Positions 44,444 through 52,722 of a stretch of DNA of 64,000 nt are shown piece by piece. This DNA comes from Bacteroidales bacterium (GTDB taxonomy: Bacteria > Bacteroidota > Bacteroidia > Bacteroidales > UBA1715), in assembly GCA_024409235.1 (NCBI GenBank), contig JAKSUA010000010.1:1-64000 (forward strand). The letters run 5' to 3'. The stretch's first letter is position 1. Each line of letters starts with the position of its first letter. Both the position numbers and the translations under genes were made by a program. The notes beneath the pieces were generated by a model. It made no database searches, was not told the origin of the DNA, and saw only the letters and a list, made by a program, of their open reading frames with translations.

Positions 44444-45310
44444 TTGGAAGCAAGCGAATTACTAAAGAAAGTCAGAAAAATTGAGATTAAAACTCGTGGT
44501 CTGTCGCAAAATATCTTTGCGGGAGAATACCATAGTTTATTCAAAGGACATGGTATGGCTTTTAGCGAAGTTCGTGAATATCAGTATGGCGACGCAATCC
44601 GTGATATTGACTGGAATGTCACTGCAAGATTAAACAAACCGTACGTTAAAGTATTTGAAGAAGAGAGAGAACTTACAGTAATGCTACTCATTGATTTAAG
44701 TGGCTCGCAAGGATTAGGTTCGCGTGCAAGAATCAAAAGGGAAACTATTACTGAAATTGCAGCAACACTTTCGTTTTCAGCAATACTAAACAACGACAAA
44801 ATCGGCGTACTCCTTTTTTCTGATAAAATAGAAAAATTGATTTTACCTCAGAAAGGACGGAAACATATTCTTAGAATAATTCGAGAATTGCTGGAATTTC
44901 AGCCTGAAAGTTCAGGAACAGACATTCCTCTTGCATTGGAATATTTTACAAACATGATTAAGCGTCGCTGTACAGCATTCCTAATATCAGATTTCAACGA
45001 CCGTCATCCAATGAAAGATGCACTTTCTATTGCTAACCGAAAACATGATTTAGTTGCTATCCGCGTTTATGATCAACTTGAATCTAAACTACCAGACATC
45101 GGCTTAATTCGAGTATCTGATGTGGAAACTGGTCAAGAAAAATGGCTGGACACAAGCAGCAAAAAAGTACAACAAGCTTTTCAGGACAATTATGCCGAAC
45201 GAATCATTGACTTAGAAGACACATTCACAAAATCCGGCGTTGAACACGTACACATAAAAAGTGACGAAGACTATGTAAAATCATTGATGACACTGTTTAA
45301 GAAACGTTGA
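44444..45310 (+). CDS. DUF58 domain protein of the Bat operon
   Basis: The 288-residue protein starts, like its relatives, with EASELLKKVRKIEIKTRGLS and carries the DUF58 core GDAIRDIDWNVTARLNKPYV, then a von Willebrand-like part with LLIDLSGSQG. The start codon is TTG, chosen because the family's N-terminus begins exactly there and no ATG is near. A palindrome lies 17 bp upstream and may lower or control its translation. It is a presumed client of MoxR. Confidence 0.9.
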   Translation: MEASELLKKVRKIEIKTRGLSQNIFAGEYHSLFKGHGMAFSEVREYQYGDAIRDIDWNVTARLNKPYVKVFEEERELTVMLLIDLSGSQGLGSRARIKRETITEIAATLSFSAILNNDKIGVLLFSDKIEKLILPQKGRKHILRIIRELLEFQPESSGTDIPLALEYFTNMIKRRCTAFLISDFNDRHPMKDALSIANRKHDLVAIRVYDQLESKLPDIGLIRVSDVETGQEKWLDTSSKKVQQAFQDNYAERIIDLEDTFTKSGVEHVHIKSDEDYVKSLMTLFKKR

Positions 45311-45312
45311 TA

Positions 45313-46266
45313 ATGAATAAAATACGACAATACATACTTTTCTTCTGCTCCATTTGTATCATACTACCGCTCTCTGCAGAAAACATCGAAATAGAAGCTT
45401 ATGCAGATACGAATAAGATGTACATAGGAGAACAACAAAACATACATCTTTCGATAGAATACAAGGCAAATAAAACGCTTGTACTTCCTCAGTTCAGCAA
45501 AGAATTATCGCATAATATTTTGTTCACAGAAGGCTTTTCTTTTGACACAACAAAAGCACAAAACAAGGATTTTAGAAAAATCACAACAGACATGTCTGTC
45601 ACTTGTTTTGACGCTGGTGAATATTCATTTGAAATTGGACCGTTTTTATATGGAAACGATACGATTTGGTCTTCTCCTATCCTATTATCTGTTCAAGCTG
45701 TTGAGTTAGACACAACAGGAATCATTAAAGACATAAAGCCTATTCAGATTCCCGAATATTCATTTAAAGATTATATTTCCAAAATTCTAATTGTATTGGG
45801 AATTATTGCTGTTATTTTACTTCTTATTTTAGGATTTTGGTTTTTATGGAAAAGAAAGAAAAACATAATACTTCCTCAAAAACACGAATCCAAAGAAAAA
45901 GCTGATATTAAAGCGATTAGAGAGCTTGAAAACTTAAAAGCTCAGAATCTTTTTGAAACAGAGGAATATAAATCTTACTACACGGAATTGACCAACATTT
46001 TACGTTCATATTTAGGCGATGTGCTTGATATAGAAACATTTGAAAAAACCTCTGATGAAATTATCCAGGAGGTTGTCAGTACAGGAAAAATGCCATTATC
46101 AGTGATTCAAAACCTTCAGATTATATTAACGGAAGCTGATTTTGTAAAATTTGCAAAGCACAAGCCAACCGCAGAAACTGGAAATTTACATTATGGATTA
46201 TCACTATTCTGCATAAATGAAAGTAAGCATTTAATTAACAATAATGAAAACATTGATAATCAATGA
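45313..46266 (+). CDS. Bat-operon membrane protein with signal peptide and central TM helix
   Basis: A signal sequence (FFCSICIILPLSA) precedes about 130 residues of Ig-like beta domain, then one membrane helix (ILIVLGIIAVILLLILGFWF, about 152-171) and a cytoplasmic helical tail with LKAQNLFETEEYKSYYTELT. This is the unnamed or BatD-related component found between the DUF58 gene and batA in Bacteroidota. An in-frame TTG at 45307 is an alternative start. It overlaps batA by four bases. Confidence 0.7.
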   Translation: MNKIRQYILFFCSICIILPLSAENIEIEAYADTNKMYIGEQQNIHLSIEYKANKTLVLPQFSKELSHNILFTEGFSFDTTKAQNKDFRKITTDMSVTCFDAGEYSFEIGPFLYGNDTIWSSPILLSVQAVELDTTGIIKDIKPIQIPEYSFKDYISKILIVLGIIAVILLLILGFWFLWKRKKNIILPQKHESKEKADIKAIRELENLKAQNLFETEEYKSYYTELTNILRSYLGDVLDIETFEKTSDEIIQEVVSTGKMPLSVIQNLQIILTEADFVKFAKHKPTAETGNLHYGLSLFCINESKHLINNNENIDNQ

Positions 46267-47264
46267 AAAACGCATTAACAAATATTTTGTATTTTAACTA
46301 CGAAAATCCAGAATATTTCTGGCTGTTTTTATTTTTCATTCCCATTATAGCATGGTATGTTTGGAAACATACGCGTTTGTTTTCAAACATAAAAACGGCA
46401 ACAACACAGGATTTTGAAAACATTCCCGATACACCAAAAAGATTCCTTATTCACGTACCATTTGTTTGCAGACTAATAGCACTATCTTTTGTGATAGTTG
46501 CTCTTTCCCGTCCTGTTTCTGTTGACACTTATTCAGATTCAACGACATACGGAGTTGACATTGTGCTTTCCATGGACGTATCTACAAGTATGTTAGCCAT
46601 GGATTTAAAGCCGGACAGAATAGAAGCAGCAAAAGATGTGGCAGCCAATTTTATAAATAGCCGTCCTTTCGACAGAATGGGATTAGTTGTTTTTGCTTCA
46701 GAATGTTTTACTCAATGTCCTTTAACAACAGATCACGTTACACTGCTAAACCTACTGAATGAACTTGAATGCGGCATGATTACAGACGGAACTGCCATTG
46801 GCATGGGATTAGCATTAGCTGTCAACCGTTTAAAAGAGAGCAAAGCCGTAAGTAAAGTCATTGTTTTGCTTACCGACGGAGAAAACAACAGCGGAGACAT
46901 AGATCCATTAACAGCGGCAGAACTTGCATCAAAATATGGAATACGTGTTTACACTATCGGTGTTGGTAAAAAAGGCGAAGTTCCATATCCTACACCGTAT
47001 GGAACCCAGATGGTACAAAACAGTTTTGACGAAACATCTCTCATAAAAATCGCAAAAATGACCAACGGAAAATATTTCCGGGCAACGAACAAAAACGAAC
47101 TTGTAAAAATCTATAACACAATAGATTCGCTAGAAAAAACAAAAATCGAAGACTATAAGTTCACACAAAAAAAAGAGGAATTCGCACCATTTGCATTATT
47201 GGCAATACTAATGCTCGGTATAGAATTTTTGTTATCACAAACTATTTGTAAAAGATTCCCATAA
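46263..47264 (+). CDS. batA: BatA von Willebrand type A membrane protein
   Basis: Membrane helices at the N-terminus (about 15-30 and 60-80) and near the C-terminus (FALLALLMLGIEFLL-like end) enclose a VWA domain. The metal-ion-dependent adhesion site is complete: DVSTS near 102-106, a conserved Thr later (TDHVT) and TDGENNSGD. At 333 residues it has the length of BatA. The stop and the batB start share a base (ATAATGAAC region), so translation is coupled. Confidence 0.88.
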   Translation: MKNALTNILYFNYENPEYFWLFLFFIPIIAWYVWKHTRLFSNIKTATTQDFENIPDTPKRFLIHVPFVCRLIALSFVIVALSRPVSVDTYSDSTTYGVDIVLSMDVSTSMLAMDLKPDRIEAAKDVAANFINSRPFDRMGLVVFASECFTQCPLTTDHVTLLNLLNELECGMITDGTAIGMGLALAVNRLKESKAVSKVIVLLTDGENNSGDIDPLTAAELASKYGIRVYTIGVGKKGEVPYPTPYGTQMVQNSFDETSLIKIAKMTNGKYFRATNKNELVKIYNTIDSLEKTKIEDYKFTQKKEEFAPFALLAILMLGIEFLLSQTICKRFP

Positions 47265-48298
47265 TGAACGAAAGTAATTTCAGATTTGCATATCCAGATC
47301 ATTTATACGCACTCATCGGCGTTTTTGTTTGTATCTGTATTTATATTCTTTATCGAATAATAAACAGAAAAAAACTAAACAAGTTAGCCGATAAAGAGTT
47401 GCTTCCAATTATTCTGCCCGACTATGCCCCATTCCGTAAAAATCTTAAATTTTGTCTGTTTATCTGCTCTGCAATATTTTTTATAATAGCCTGGGCACAA
47501 CCACAATACGGAGTCAAAAAACAAAATGTCAAGAAAAAAGGTGTAGAAATAGCCATAGCATTAGATGTTTCAAACAGTATGTTGGCAGAGGACATAAAGC
47601 CAAACAGAATTGAAAAAGCAAAGTTTTCTATACAAAGAATCATTAACAAATTAGACCAAAACAAACTCAGCATAATAACTTTTGCCGGTGAAGCCTTTGT
47701 ACAACTACCAATGACTACCGATGTAGGTGCTTCAAAATTGTTTTTACAGACAATCAGTCCAAACATAATAGACAAACAAGGTACTGCCATAGGTGCTGCG
47801 ATAGCAACTTGTATGCGTTCTTTTTCTGGAAATGATAAAGTTGCAAAGACAATCATCATTATCAGCGATGGTGAAAACCATGAAGACGATGCAATAGGAA
47901 TGGCTCAGCAAGCAAAAGAAAAAGGAATCACTCTTCACACTATTGGTATGGGAACAACAAACGGAGTTCCTATTCCCATAAAGAATCAATACGGACAAAC
48001 AAATTTCATGATGGATAAAAACGGCAGTCCAGTAACAACAAAATTAAACGAACAAATGTTACAGGAAATAGCTTCAGCCGGTGGAGGAATTTATTCAAGA
48101 GAAGATTTCTCTCCTATTTTAAAAGCCCTCGACAATATGGAAAAATCGGATTTCGAATCTTCTGAATTTAATGTTTACAACGAGAGATTTCAAATATTTC
48201 TAATTCTTGGATTAATCTGTCTGTTATTAGAATTTTGTATTCTTGAACGAAAAAATAAATATCTGAAAGATATAGATATTTTCAACTTCAAAATGTAA
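47264..48298 (+). CDS. batB: BatB von Willebrand type A membrane protein
   Basis: The 344-residue protein is a paralogue of the preceding one: N-terminal helices, a VWA domain with DVSNS near 100-104 and SDGENHEDD, and a C-terminal membrane helix (IFLILGLICLLLEFCIL). In other Bacteroidota the operon usually goes on with batC (TPR) and batD; here a terminator follows directly, so the operon is short. Confidence 0.86.
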   Translation: MNESNFRFAYPDHLYALIGVFVCICIYILYRIINRKKLNKLADKELLPIILPDYAPFRKNLKFCLFICSAIFFIIAWAQPQYGVKKQNVKKKGVEIAIALDVSNSMLAEDIKPNRIEKAKFSIQRIINKLDQNKLSIITFAGEAFVQLPMTTDVGASKLFLQTISPNIIDKQGTAIGAAIATCMRSFSGNDKVAKTIIIISDGENHEDDAIGMAQQAKEKGITLHTIGMGTTNGVPIPIKNQYGQTNFMMDKNGSPVTTKLNEQMLQEIASAGGGIYSREDFSPILKALDNMEKSDFESSEFNVYNERFQIFLILGLICLLLEFCILERKNKYLKDIDIFNFKM

Positions 48299-48329
48299 AG
48301 AAGGATAAGCCTTACGACCTATCCTTCTT
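48298..48329. terminator. Convergent terminator between batB and the GNAT gene
   Basis: AAGAAGGATA and TATCCTTCTT form a perfect stem around a 12-base loop, overlapping the batB stop region and followed by T on the plus strand. Confidence 0.75.
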
Positions 48330-48334
48330 CGTTT

Positions 48335-48958
48335 TTAGAATATTTGTCCCGGCAAAACAAGCTTTTCTTTTTTAGGAAACTGTAAATCAAAAGTTTCACA
48401 ATCATTTTCATCAACAAAATAGCCTTGCGGTGTGGAATATTCTCCAGCAATGCCGTCTAAATATCCTTTTTGCAGTTCCTTACAAAGGAAAAAAGATGCA
48501 TCCTCGCCTTCGGGTAAACCATGGTATCGAATATTATACTCTGAAGCATAACAGAAACCAGACTTCCCATAAAAATCAATGTTTCCTTCGAAACAAATTG
48601 CTCCAAATCCCATCTGAGTCGCTTTTTCCAAAGCAAAATCCAACAACATTTTCCCATATCCTTTTCTCTTAAATTCGGGAAGAATTGCTATTGGTCCCAT
48701 TGTAACAATTGGAAGCGTCTTGGTTTCATCTGTTTTAATAAAAGCTTTCACAAAAATGATTTGCCCAATAATTTTTCCATTTAGTTCCATTACATAATCA
48801 AGTTCAGGAATGAAATTGGGATCGTTCCGTAAACAATGAAGCACATAATGTTCTAAACACCCAGGTCTATACACATTCCAAAAAGCTTCGCGAGTAAGAT
48901 TTTCAACAATAAAATAGTCTTGTGGTGATTCTAAACGAATCAAAATATCTTTGTTCAT
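48335..48958 (-). CDS. GNAT-family N-acetyltransferase
   Basis: The 207-residue enzyme has the acetyl-CoA-binding motif (MGPIAILPEFKRKGYGKMLL near 90-110, with the RxxGxG loop) and a final GFGAICFEGN...FYGKSGF strand-turn common in the family. The N-terminal part (TREAFWNVYRPGCLEHYVLH) matches a subgroup that often modifies small molecules; the substrate is unknown. It is monocistronic, convergent with batB. Confidence 0.9.
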   Translation of the reverse strand: MNKDILIRLESPQDYFIVENLTREAFWNVYRPGCLEHYVLHCLRNDPNFIPELDYVMELNGKIIGQIIFVKAFIKTDETKTLPIVTMGPIAILPEFKRKGYGKMLLDFALEKATQMGFGAICFEGNIDFYGKSGFCYASEYNIRYHGLPEGEDASFFLCKELQKGYLDGIAGEYSTPQGYFVDENDCETFDLQFPKKEKLVLPGQIF

Positions 48959-49102
48959 ATCAATAGATTAAATTAAAAATTAGGGAATAAAAAAACGTTT
49001 CTGTATAAAAACAGAAAAATACATAAAGGCTTGTCAAGATGACAATGCCTATTCTACCGTATCCAATAATTCTTTGAACATCCGAAACAAATATACGGAT
49101 AT

Positions 49103-49756
49103 TTAATTATAAAAGCATAACATTCCAAAAAATTCCGGCCGGTGAAAATCAGGTTTCTCTGTAGCTATCGGATTCCAAGAAACATAATGCATAGAGCTAT
49201 TTGAGCCTCCACATTTATAAAAGTTTGCAGCTATACTTTTACCGTTTAAGGATGATATTGAATGTTTGAAAAAAACAGAAAAAGGAATAATCAAAGCGCA
49301 CTCCCAAAACGTGTTTTCGTTTCGTTCGCCAATATATTCGCTACCAACTGAGGTCCAACGTTTTATCTGACTTAATATTTCATTTGAAGCATGTTGCTTA
49401 TCATTCCGATTTTTTCTTGCCCCCATCGATATAAATCCCAAGCAATTACACTCGATATTATAATACACGTCATCACCGCCCATACAAGCAAAAAACTCAA
49501 CACAAGAATCTGTGCAAACTGGACCTAAATCGTTTGTAACAAATCCCCTGATTGTACATTCTTTTACTTTAAAATGAACAAGAACAGAATTATCAGTAAA
49601 AGCAATAGCAAAATGCGTTTCTGGACAGTAAGGAAACGCATTCCAATTTACGGATTTGATTTCCGTATAATTTATTGAATGATTTTTGAATACAGCTGGA
49701 ATATCACTTGCTCTCTCAACAAAATCATTTAAATAAGGTACGCTTAATTTCTGCAT
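49103..49756 (-). CDS. Carbohydrate-binding family 9-like protein, cytoplasmic
   Basis: The 217-residue protein has the CBM9-like core without a signal peptide: WNAFPYCPETHFAIAFTDNS, the SCVEFFACMGGDDVYYNIEC block, LGFISMGARKNR and the closing WNPIATEKPDFHRPEFFG. CBM9-like domains normally bind sugars outside the cell, so a plain cytoplasmic copy is odd. The gene follows a cysteine-synthase homologue with a four-base gap, so the two are co-transcribed. The ATG at 49756 is used because the longer frame would add a Cys-rich scrap that overlaps the upstream gene. Confidence 0.75.
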   Translation of the reverse strand: MQKLSVPYLNDFVERASDIPAVFKNHSINYTEIKSVNWNAFPYCPETHFAIAFTDNSVLVHFKVKECTIRGFVTNDLGPVCTDSCVEFFACMGGDDVYYNIECNCLGFISMGARKNRNDKQHASNEILSQIKRWTSVGSEYIGERNENTFWECALIIPFSVFFKHSISSLNGKSIAANFYKCGGSNSSMHYVSWNPIATEKPDFHRPEFFGMLCFYN

Positions 49757-49760
49757 ACAT

Positions 49761-50711
49761 CTACAAGACTTCAAAACCAAGTAGTTCTATTTCATCAACT
49801 AACTGAGAATGAATAGATTCATCGGCCAAAGCAGTTGACAAATATTTTTTATTATCGTCAGCAAACACCGACATGGCACCATTATATCCAGACAAAACGC
49901 AACCTAAAAAATTTGCACCGCCAGAAATACCAACACCCAACGACAATTCCTTACAAAGTTTCTGAGCCATAGCAATCGCATCATTGTCATCCACCCGGAT
50001 TATATCATCCACTAAATTTTTAGGATATAAACCAGGAATAATTTCATCCGAAAGACCTTGAATTTTATGAGGTCCCAATGATTTTCCCAAAGTCAAAATT
50101 GATGACTGCAAAGGTTCCAAAGCAAACATTTTTGAATTATGTTTCTCTTTGAAATATTTTCCGCAACCATGCAATGTTCCCGCAGTTCCAACACCGGCAA
50201 TAAAACAAGGATACTCAGAAATTTTTGCTTCTATTTCTGGAGCTGTTGTCTCGTAATGAGCAATCATATTATATTCATTTTCAAACTGATAGGTCAAAAA
50301 ACATCCTTTTGACTTATACTCTTCAGCCTTTTTGAATGCAGATTCAAAATCATCAGTAAGCTCCAATTGAGCACCATATAATTTCAACAATTTAAATCGT
50401 TCTTCCGACATAAATCTGGGAATACAGATTGTTATCGGGTTTCCTAGATAACGGGAAATTGCAGCAAAAGAGATTCCCATATTACCACTTGTAACTTCAC
50501 AAATAGGCGTATTTTCTGAAATAACTCCCTTTTCATACGCATTTTTTAAAATATAAAAAGCTACCCTATCTTTTATAGAACCAGAAAGATTATACCATTC
50601 CGCTTTTATGTAGGCATATCTGTTTTCTCCCTTGAAACGATAGTTTATTTTTATGAGTGGCGTATTTCCTATTAATCTGCCTAACTGCTCAAATTTATTT
50701 ACGAAATCCAT
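49761..50711 (-). CDS. PLP-dependent cysteine synthase-family protein
   Basis: The 316-residue enzyme has the fold type II signature: K47 in NLSGSIKDRVA, the TSGNMGIS loop near 88, GVGTAGTLHGCGK near 173 and GISGGANFLG near 270. The active-site region (TSGNMGIS in place of TSGNTGI) suggests a substrate other than plain O-acetylserine; relatives make cystathionine, diaminopropionate or act in secondary pathways. Its own promoter (50732-50763) is the best in the window. Confidence 0.85.
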   Translation of the reverse strand: MDFVNKFEQLGRLIGNTPLIKINYRFKGENRYAYIKAEWYNLSGSIKDRVAFYILKNAYEKGVISENTPICEVTSGNMGISFAAISRYLGNPITICIPRFMSEERFKLLKLYGAQLELTDDFESAFKKAEEYKSKGCFLTYQFENEYNMIAHYETTAPEIEAKISEYPCFIAGVGTAGTLHGCGKYFKEKHNSKMFALEPLQSSILTLGKSLGPHKIQGLSDEIIPGLYPKNLVDDIIRVDDNDAIAMAQKLCKELSLGVGISGGANFLGCVLSGYNGAMSVFADDNKKYLSTALADESIHSQLVDEIELLGFEVL

Positions 50712-50731
50712 TGTATATTTTAAAGCTGCGG

Positions 50732-50763
50732 CAAAAGTAGAAATTAAATCAAACTACGGCAAA
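50732..50763 (-). promoter_or_regulatory. Bacteroidetes promoter for the cysteine-synthase homologue
   Basis: On the minus strand TTTG (50763-50760) and TACTTTTG (50739-50732) are separated by exactly 20 bases, matching the TTTG-N19-21-TAnnTTTG consensus. The start codon is 21 bp further. Confidence 0.7.
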
Positions 50764-50853
50764 TAACTTTTTCTAATAAAATGTTAAAAAAGAAAAAGCA
50801 TACATATTTCTGAACAGTTCTCAATACATTATTTTTGAGAAAAATTTAAAACA

Positions 50854-51795
50854 ATGGAAAACCTTGTTGTTCTTGACGCCGCTACAATTGGCGAAAATTC
50901 AATTTTTGATGCATTTAAATCATTCGGAAACCTTCGAGTATTTGCTACCACAAATAATGCGGAAAGATTGCAACATATTGACAATGCGTCAATTATCATT
51001 ACAAACAAAGTGATTATCGACAAAGAAATCATGGATGCCTGCCCATCGTTAAAATTAATCTGTTTAACAGCAACCGGAATGAACAATGTTGATTTACCAT
51101 ACGCAAAATCAAAGGGAATCATAGTAAAAAATGTTGCCGGTTATTCCACAGAAAGCGTTGTTCAACATACATTTGCAACACTTCTAACCCTTTTACAGCA
51201 CACTGCATATTATTCAGAATATGTATTTTCAAAAAAATACTCTAATCAAAATCTATTCACACACATTGGTCCAGGCTATATGGAATTGAACGGCAGAACA
51301 TGGGGAATTATAGGTCTGGGAACCATAGGAAGACGTGTTGCTGAAGTTGCATCAGCATTTGGCTGCAAAGTAGTATATTACTCAACTTCCGGAAGCAACC
51401 ATACATCAGATTACCAAGAAGTTACACTTGACAAACTATTAAAAACCGCCGATATAATTTCAATTCACTCGCCATTAAACGAACAGACAAACGGCTTAAT
51501 TGGAATTAATGAAATACGAAAGATGAAGCCTACTGCATATCTTATAAATGTTGGCCGTGGCGGAATTATCAAAGAAAATGACCTTGCACAGGGATTACAA
51601 GAAAACTGTATCGCAGGTGCTTGTATTGACGTCATGCAAAAAGAGCCGCTTCCACTAGAATCACCTCTACTCGACACTTCAATTCAAAATAAATTAGTGA
51701 TAACTCCACATGTGGCCTGGGTAAGCGACAAAGCACTAAAAAGTTTAATGGAACTTACATATAAAAATGTAGAGACCTTTGTTGCTGGAAAATAA
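50854..51795 (+). CDS. D-2-hydroxyacid dehydrogenase
   Basis: The 313-residue enzyme has the NAD-binding loop GLGTIGRRVAEVA near 153, the conserved Arg in NVGRGGIIKEND, the Glu in DVMQKEPLPLESPLL and the acid-base His in TPHVAWVS. It most resembles the glycerate or hydroxypyruvate reductase group, though the substrate cannot be fixed. A TATTTTTG box stands just upstream at about 50828. Confidence 0.9.
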   Translation: MENLVVLDAATIGENSIFDAFKSFGNLRVFATTNNAERLQHIDNASIIITNKVIIDKEIMDACPSLKLICLTATGMNNVDLPYAKSKGIIVKNVAGYSTESVVQHTFATLLTLLQHTAYYSEYVFSKKYSNQNLFTHIGPGYMELNGRTWGIIGLGTIGRRVAEVASAFGCKVVYYSTSGSNHTSDYQEVTLDKLLKTADIISIHSPLNEQTNGLIGINEIRKMKPTAYLINVGRGGIIKENDLAQGLQENCIAGACIDVMQKEPLPLESPLLDTSIQNKLVITPHVAWVSDKALKSLMELTYKNVETFVAGK

Positions 51796-51880
51796 ATTTT
51801 CAAAATTTGTTAATAACTCAATCTTCATAAAACACCGATAAAACTCAAAATAAACGAAATTTGAACAATTTAGTGTTCAA

Positions 51881-52717
51881 ATGGATTATTGCGAATTTAA
51901 CTGTAGTTTAGATTGTCTTGCCGACGAGAAAAAAGAACTTTTGACTGCATTTCTAGCAGAATGTGGCTTTGAAAGTTTCTTTGAAGAAAACGAAATATAT
52001 AAAGCATATATTCAAGATGAAAATTTTGATGCAGACGCATTGTGCGAAACAATAGAAGCTGCAGAACCTTTATTTGGAACAATAAACTACGCAATAAAGA
52101 AAATTCCTTCCCAAAACTGGAACAGTGAATGGGAATCAACATTTGAATCCGTTAAGATAAACGACCAAATTATTGTTAGAACACCAAATTACCACCCTAC
52201 AGAATCTTTCAAGCATGAAATTGTAATAGATCCCAAAATGTCCTTTGGTTCTGGTACTCACGAAACGACATCGCAGATTCTTCAATTCATGTCTCAGGTA
52301 GATTTTAAAGGAAAAACGGTTGCAGACTGTGGCTGTGGCACGGGAATCCTAGGAATTTTTGCAGAAAAATTAGGAGCAAAATCTGTTTTTGCATTTGATT
52401 ACGATTCATGCTGTGTGGAAAACACACATACAAACTTAGCCTTAAATTCATGCAAAAACACAACTGTTGAACTTGGTAAATTAGATCTTCTGCAAAACAA
52501 AGAATTCGACATTGTAATTGCAAATATTAACAGAAACATACTGATAGAAAACATGAGTTTCATTGCGAACTCTGTTAAATCCGAAGGCATTTTAATAATG
52601 AGCGGTTTTTATCAGGAAGATGTTGCTGAAATTCAGAAAAACGCAGAAGCATTCAATTTTAAATTAATACAAACTGAATCAAAAAATAACTGGACAATAA
52701 CAACTTTTAAACGTTAA
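51881..52717 (+). CDS. prmA: Ribosomal protein L11 methyltransferase
   Basis: PrmA methylates L11. The 278-residue protein has the N-terminal recognition domain with WNSEWES near 85 and the DPKMSFGSGTHETT motif near 125. The AdoMet motif is VADCGCGTGILGIFAEK at about 147-163, and IANINRN is the NPPY-like motif near 210. Spacing to the next gene is five bases, so it shares a transcript with the giant exported protein. Confidence 0.94.
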   Translation: MDYCEFNCSLDCLADEKKELLTAFLAECGFESFFEENEIYKAYIQDENFDADALCETIEAAEPLFGTINYAIKKIPSQNWNSEWESTFESVKINDQIIVRTPNYHPTESFKHEIVIDPKMSFGSGTHETTSQILQFMSQVDFKGKTVADCGCGTGILGIFAEKLGAKSVFAFDYDSCCVENTHTNLALNSCKNTTVELGKLDLLQNKEFDIVIANINRNILIENMSFIANSVKSEGILIMSGFYQEDVAEIQKNAEAFNFKLIQTESKNNWTITTFKR

Positions 52718-52722
52718 ATAAT

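Noticed and set aside
47422..47859. Antisense frame of 145 codons within batB
   Set aside because: Shadow of the real gene; no family character.
48959..49102. TTGTCA-AGA-TGACAA palindrome near 49033-49047 as operator
   Set aside because: A six-base stem in an AT-rich gap, not near a promoter that I can define; too weak to list.
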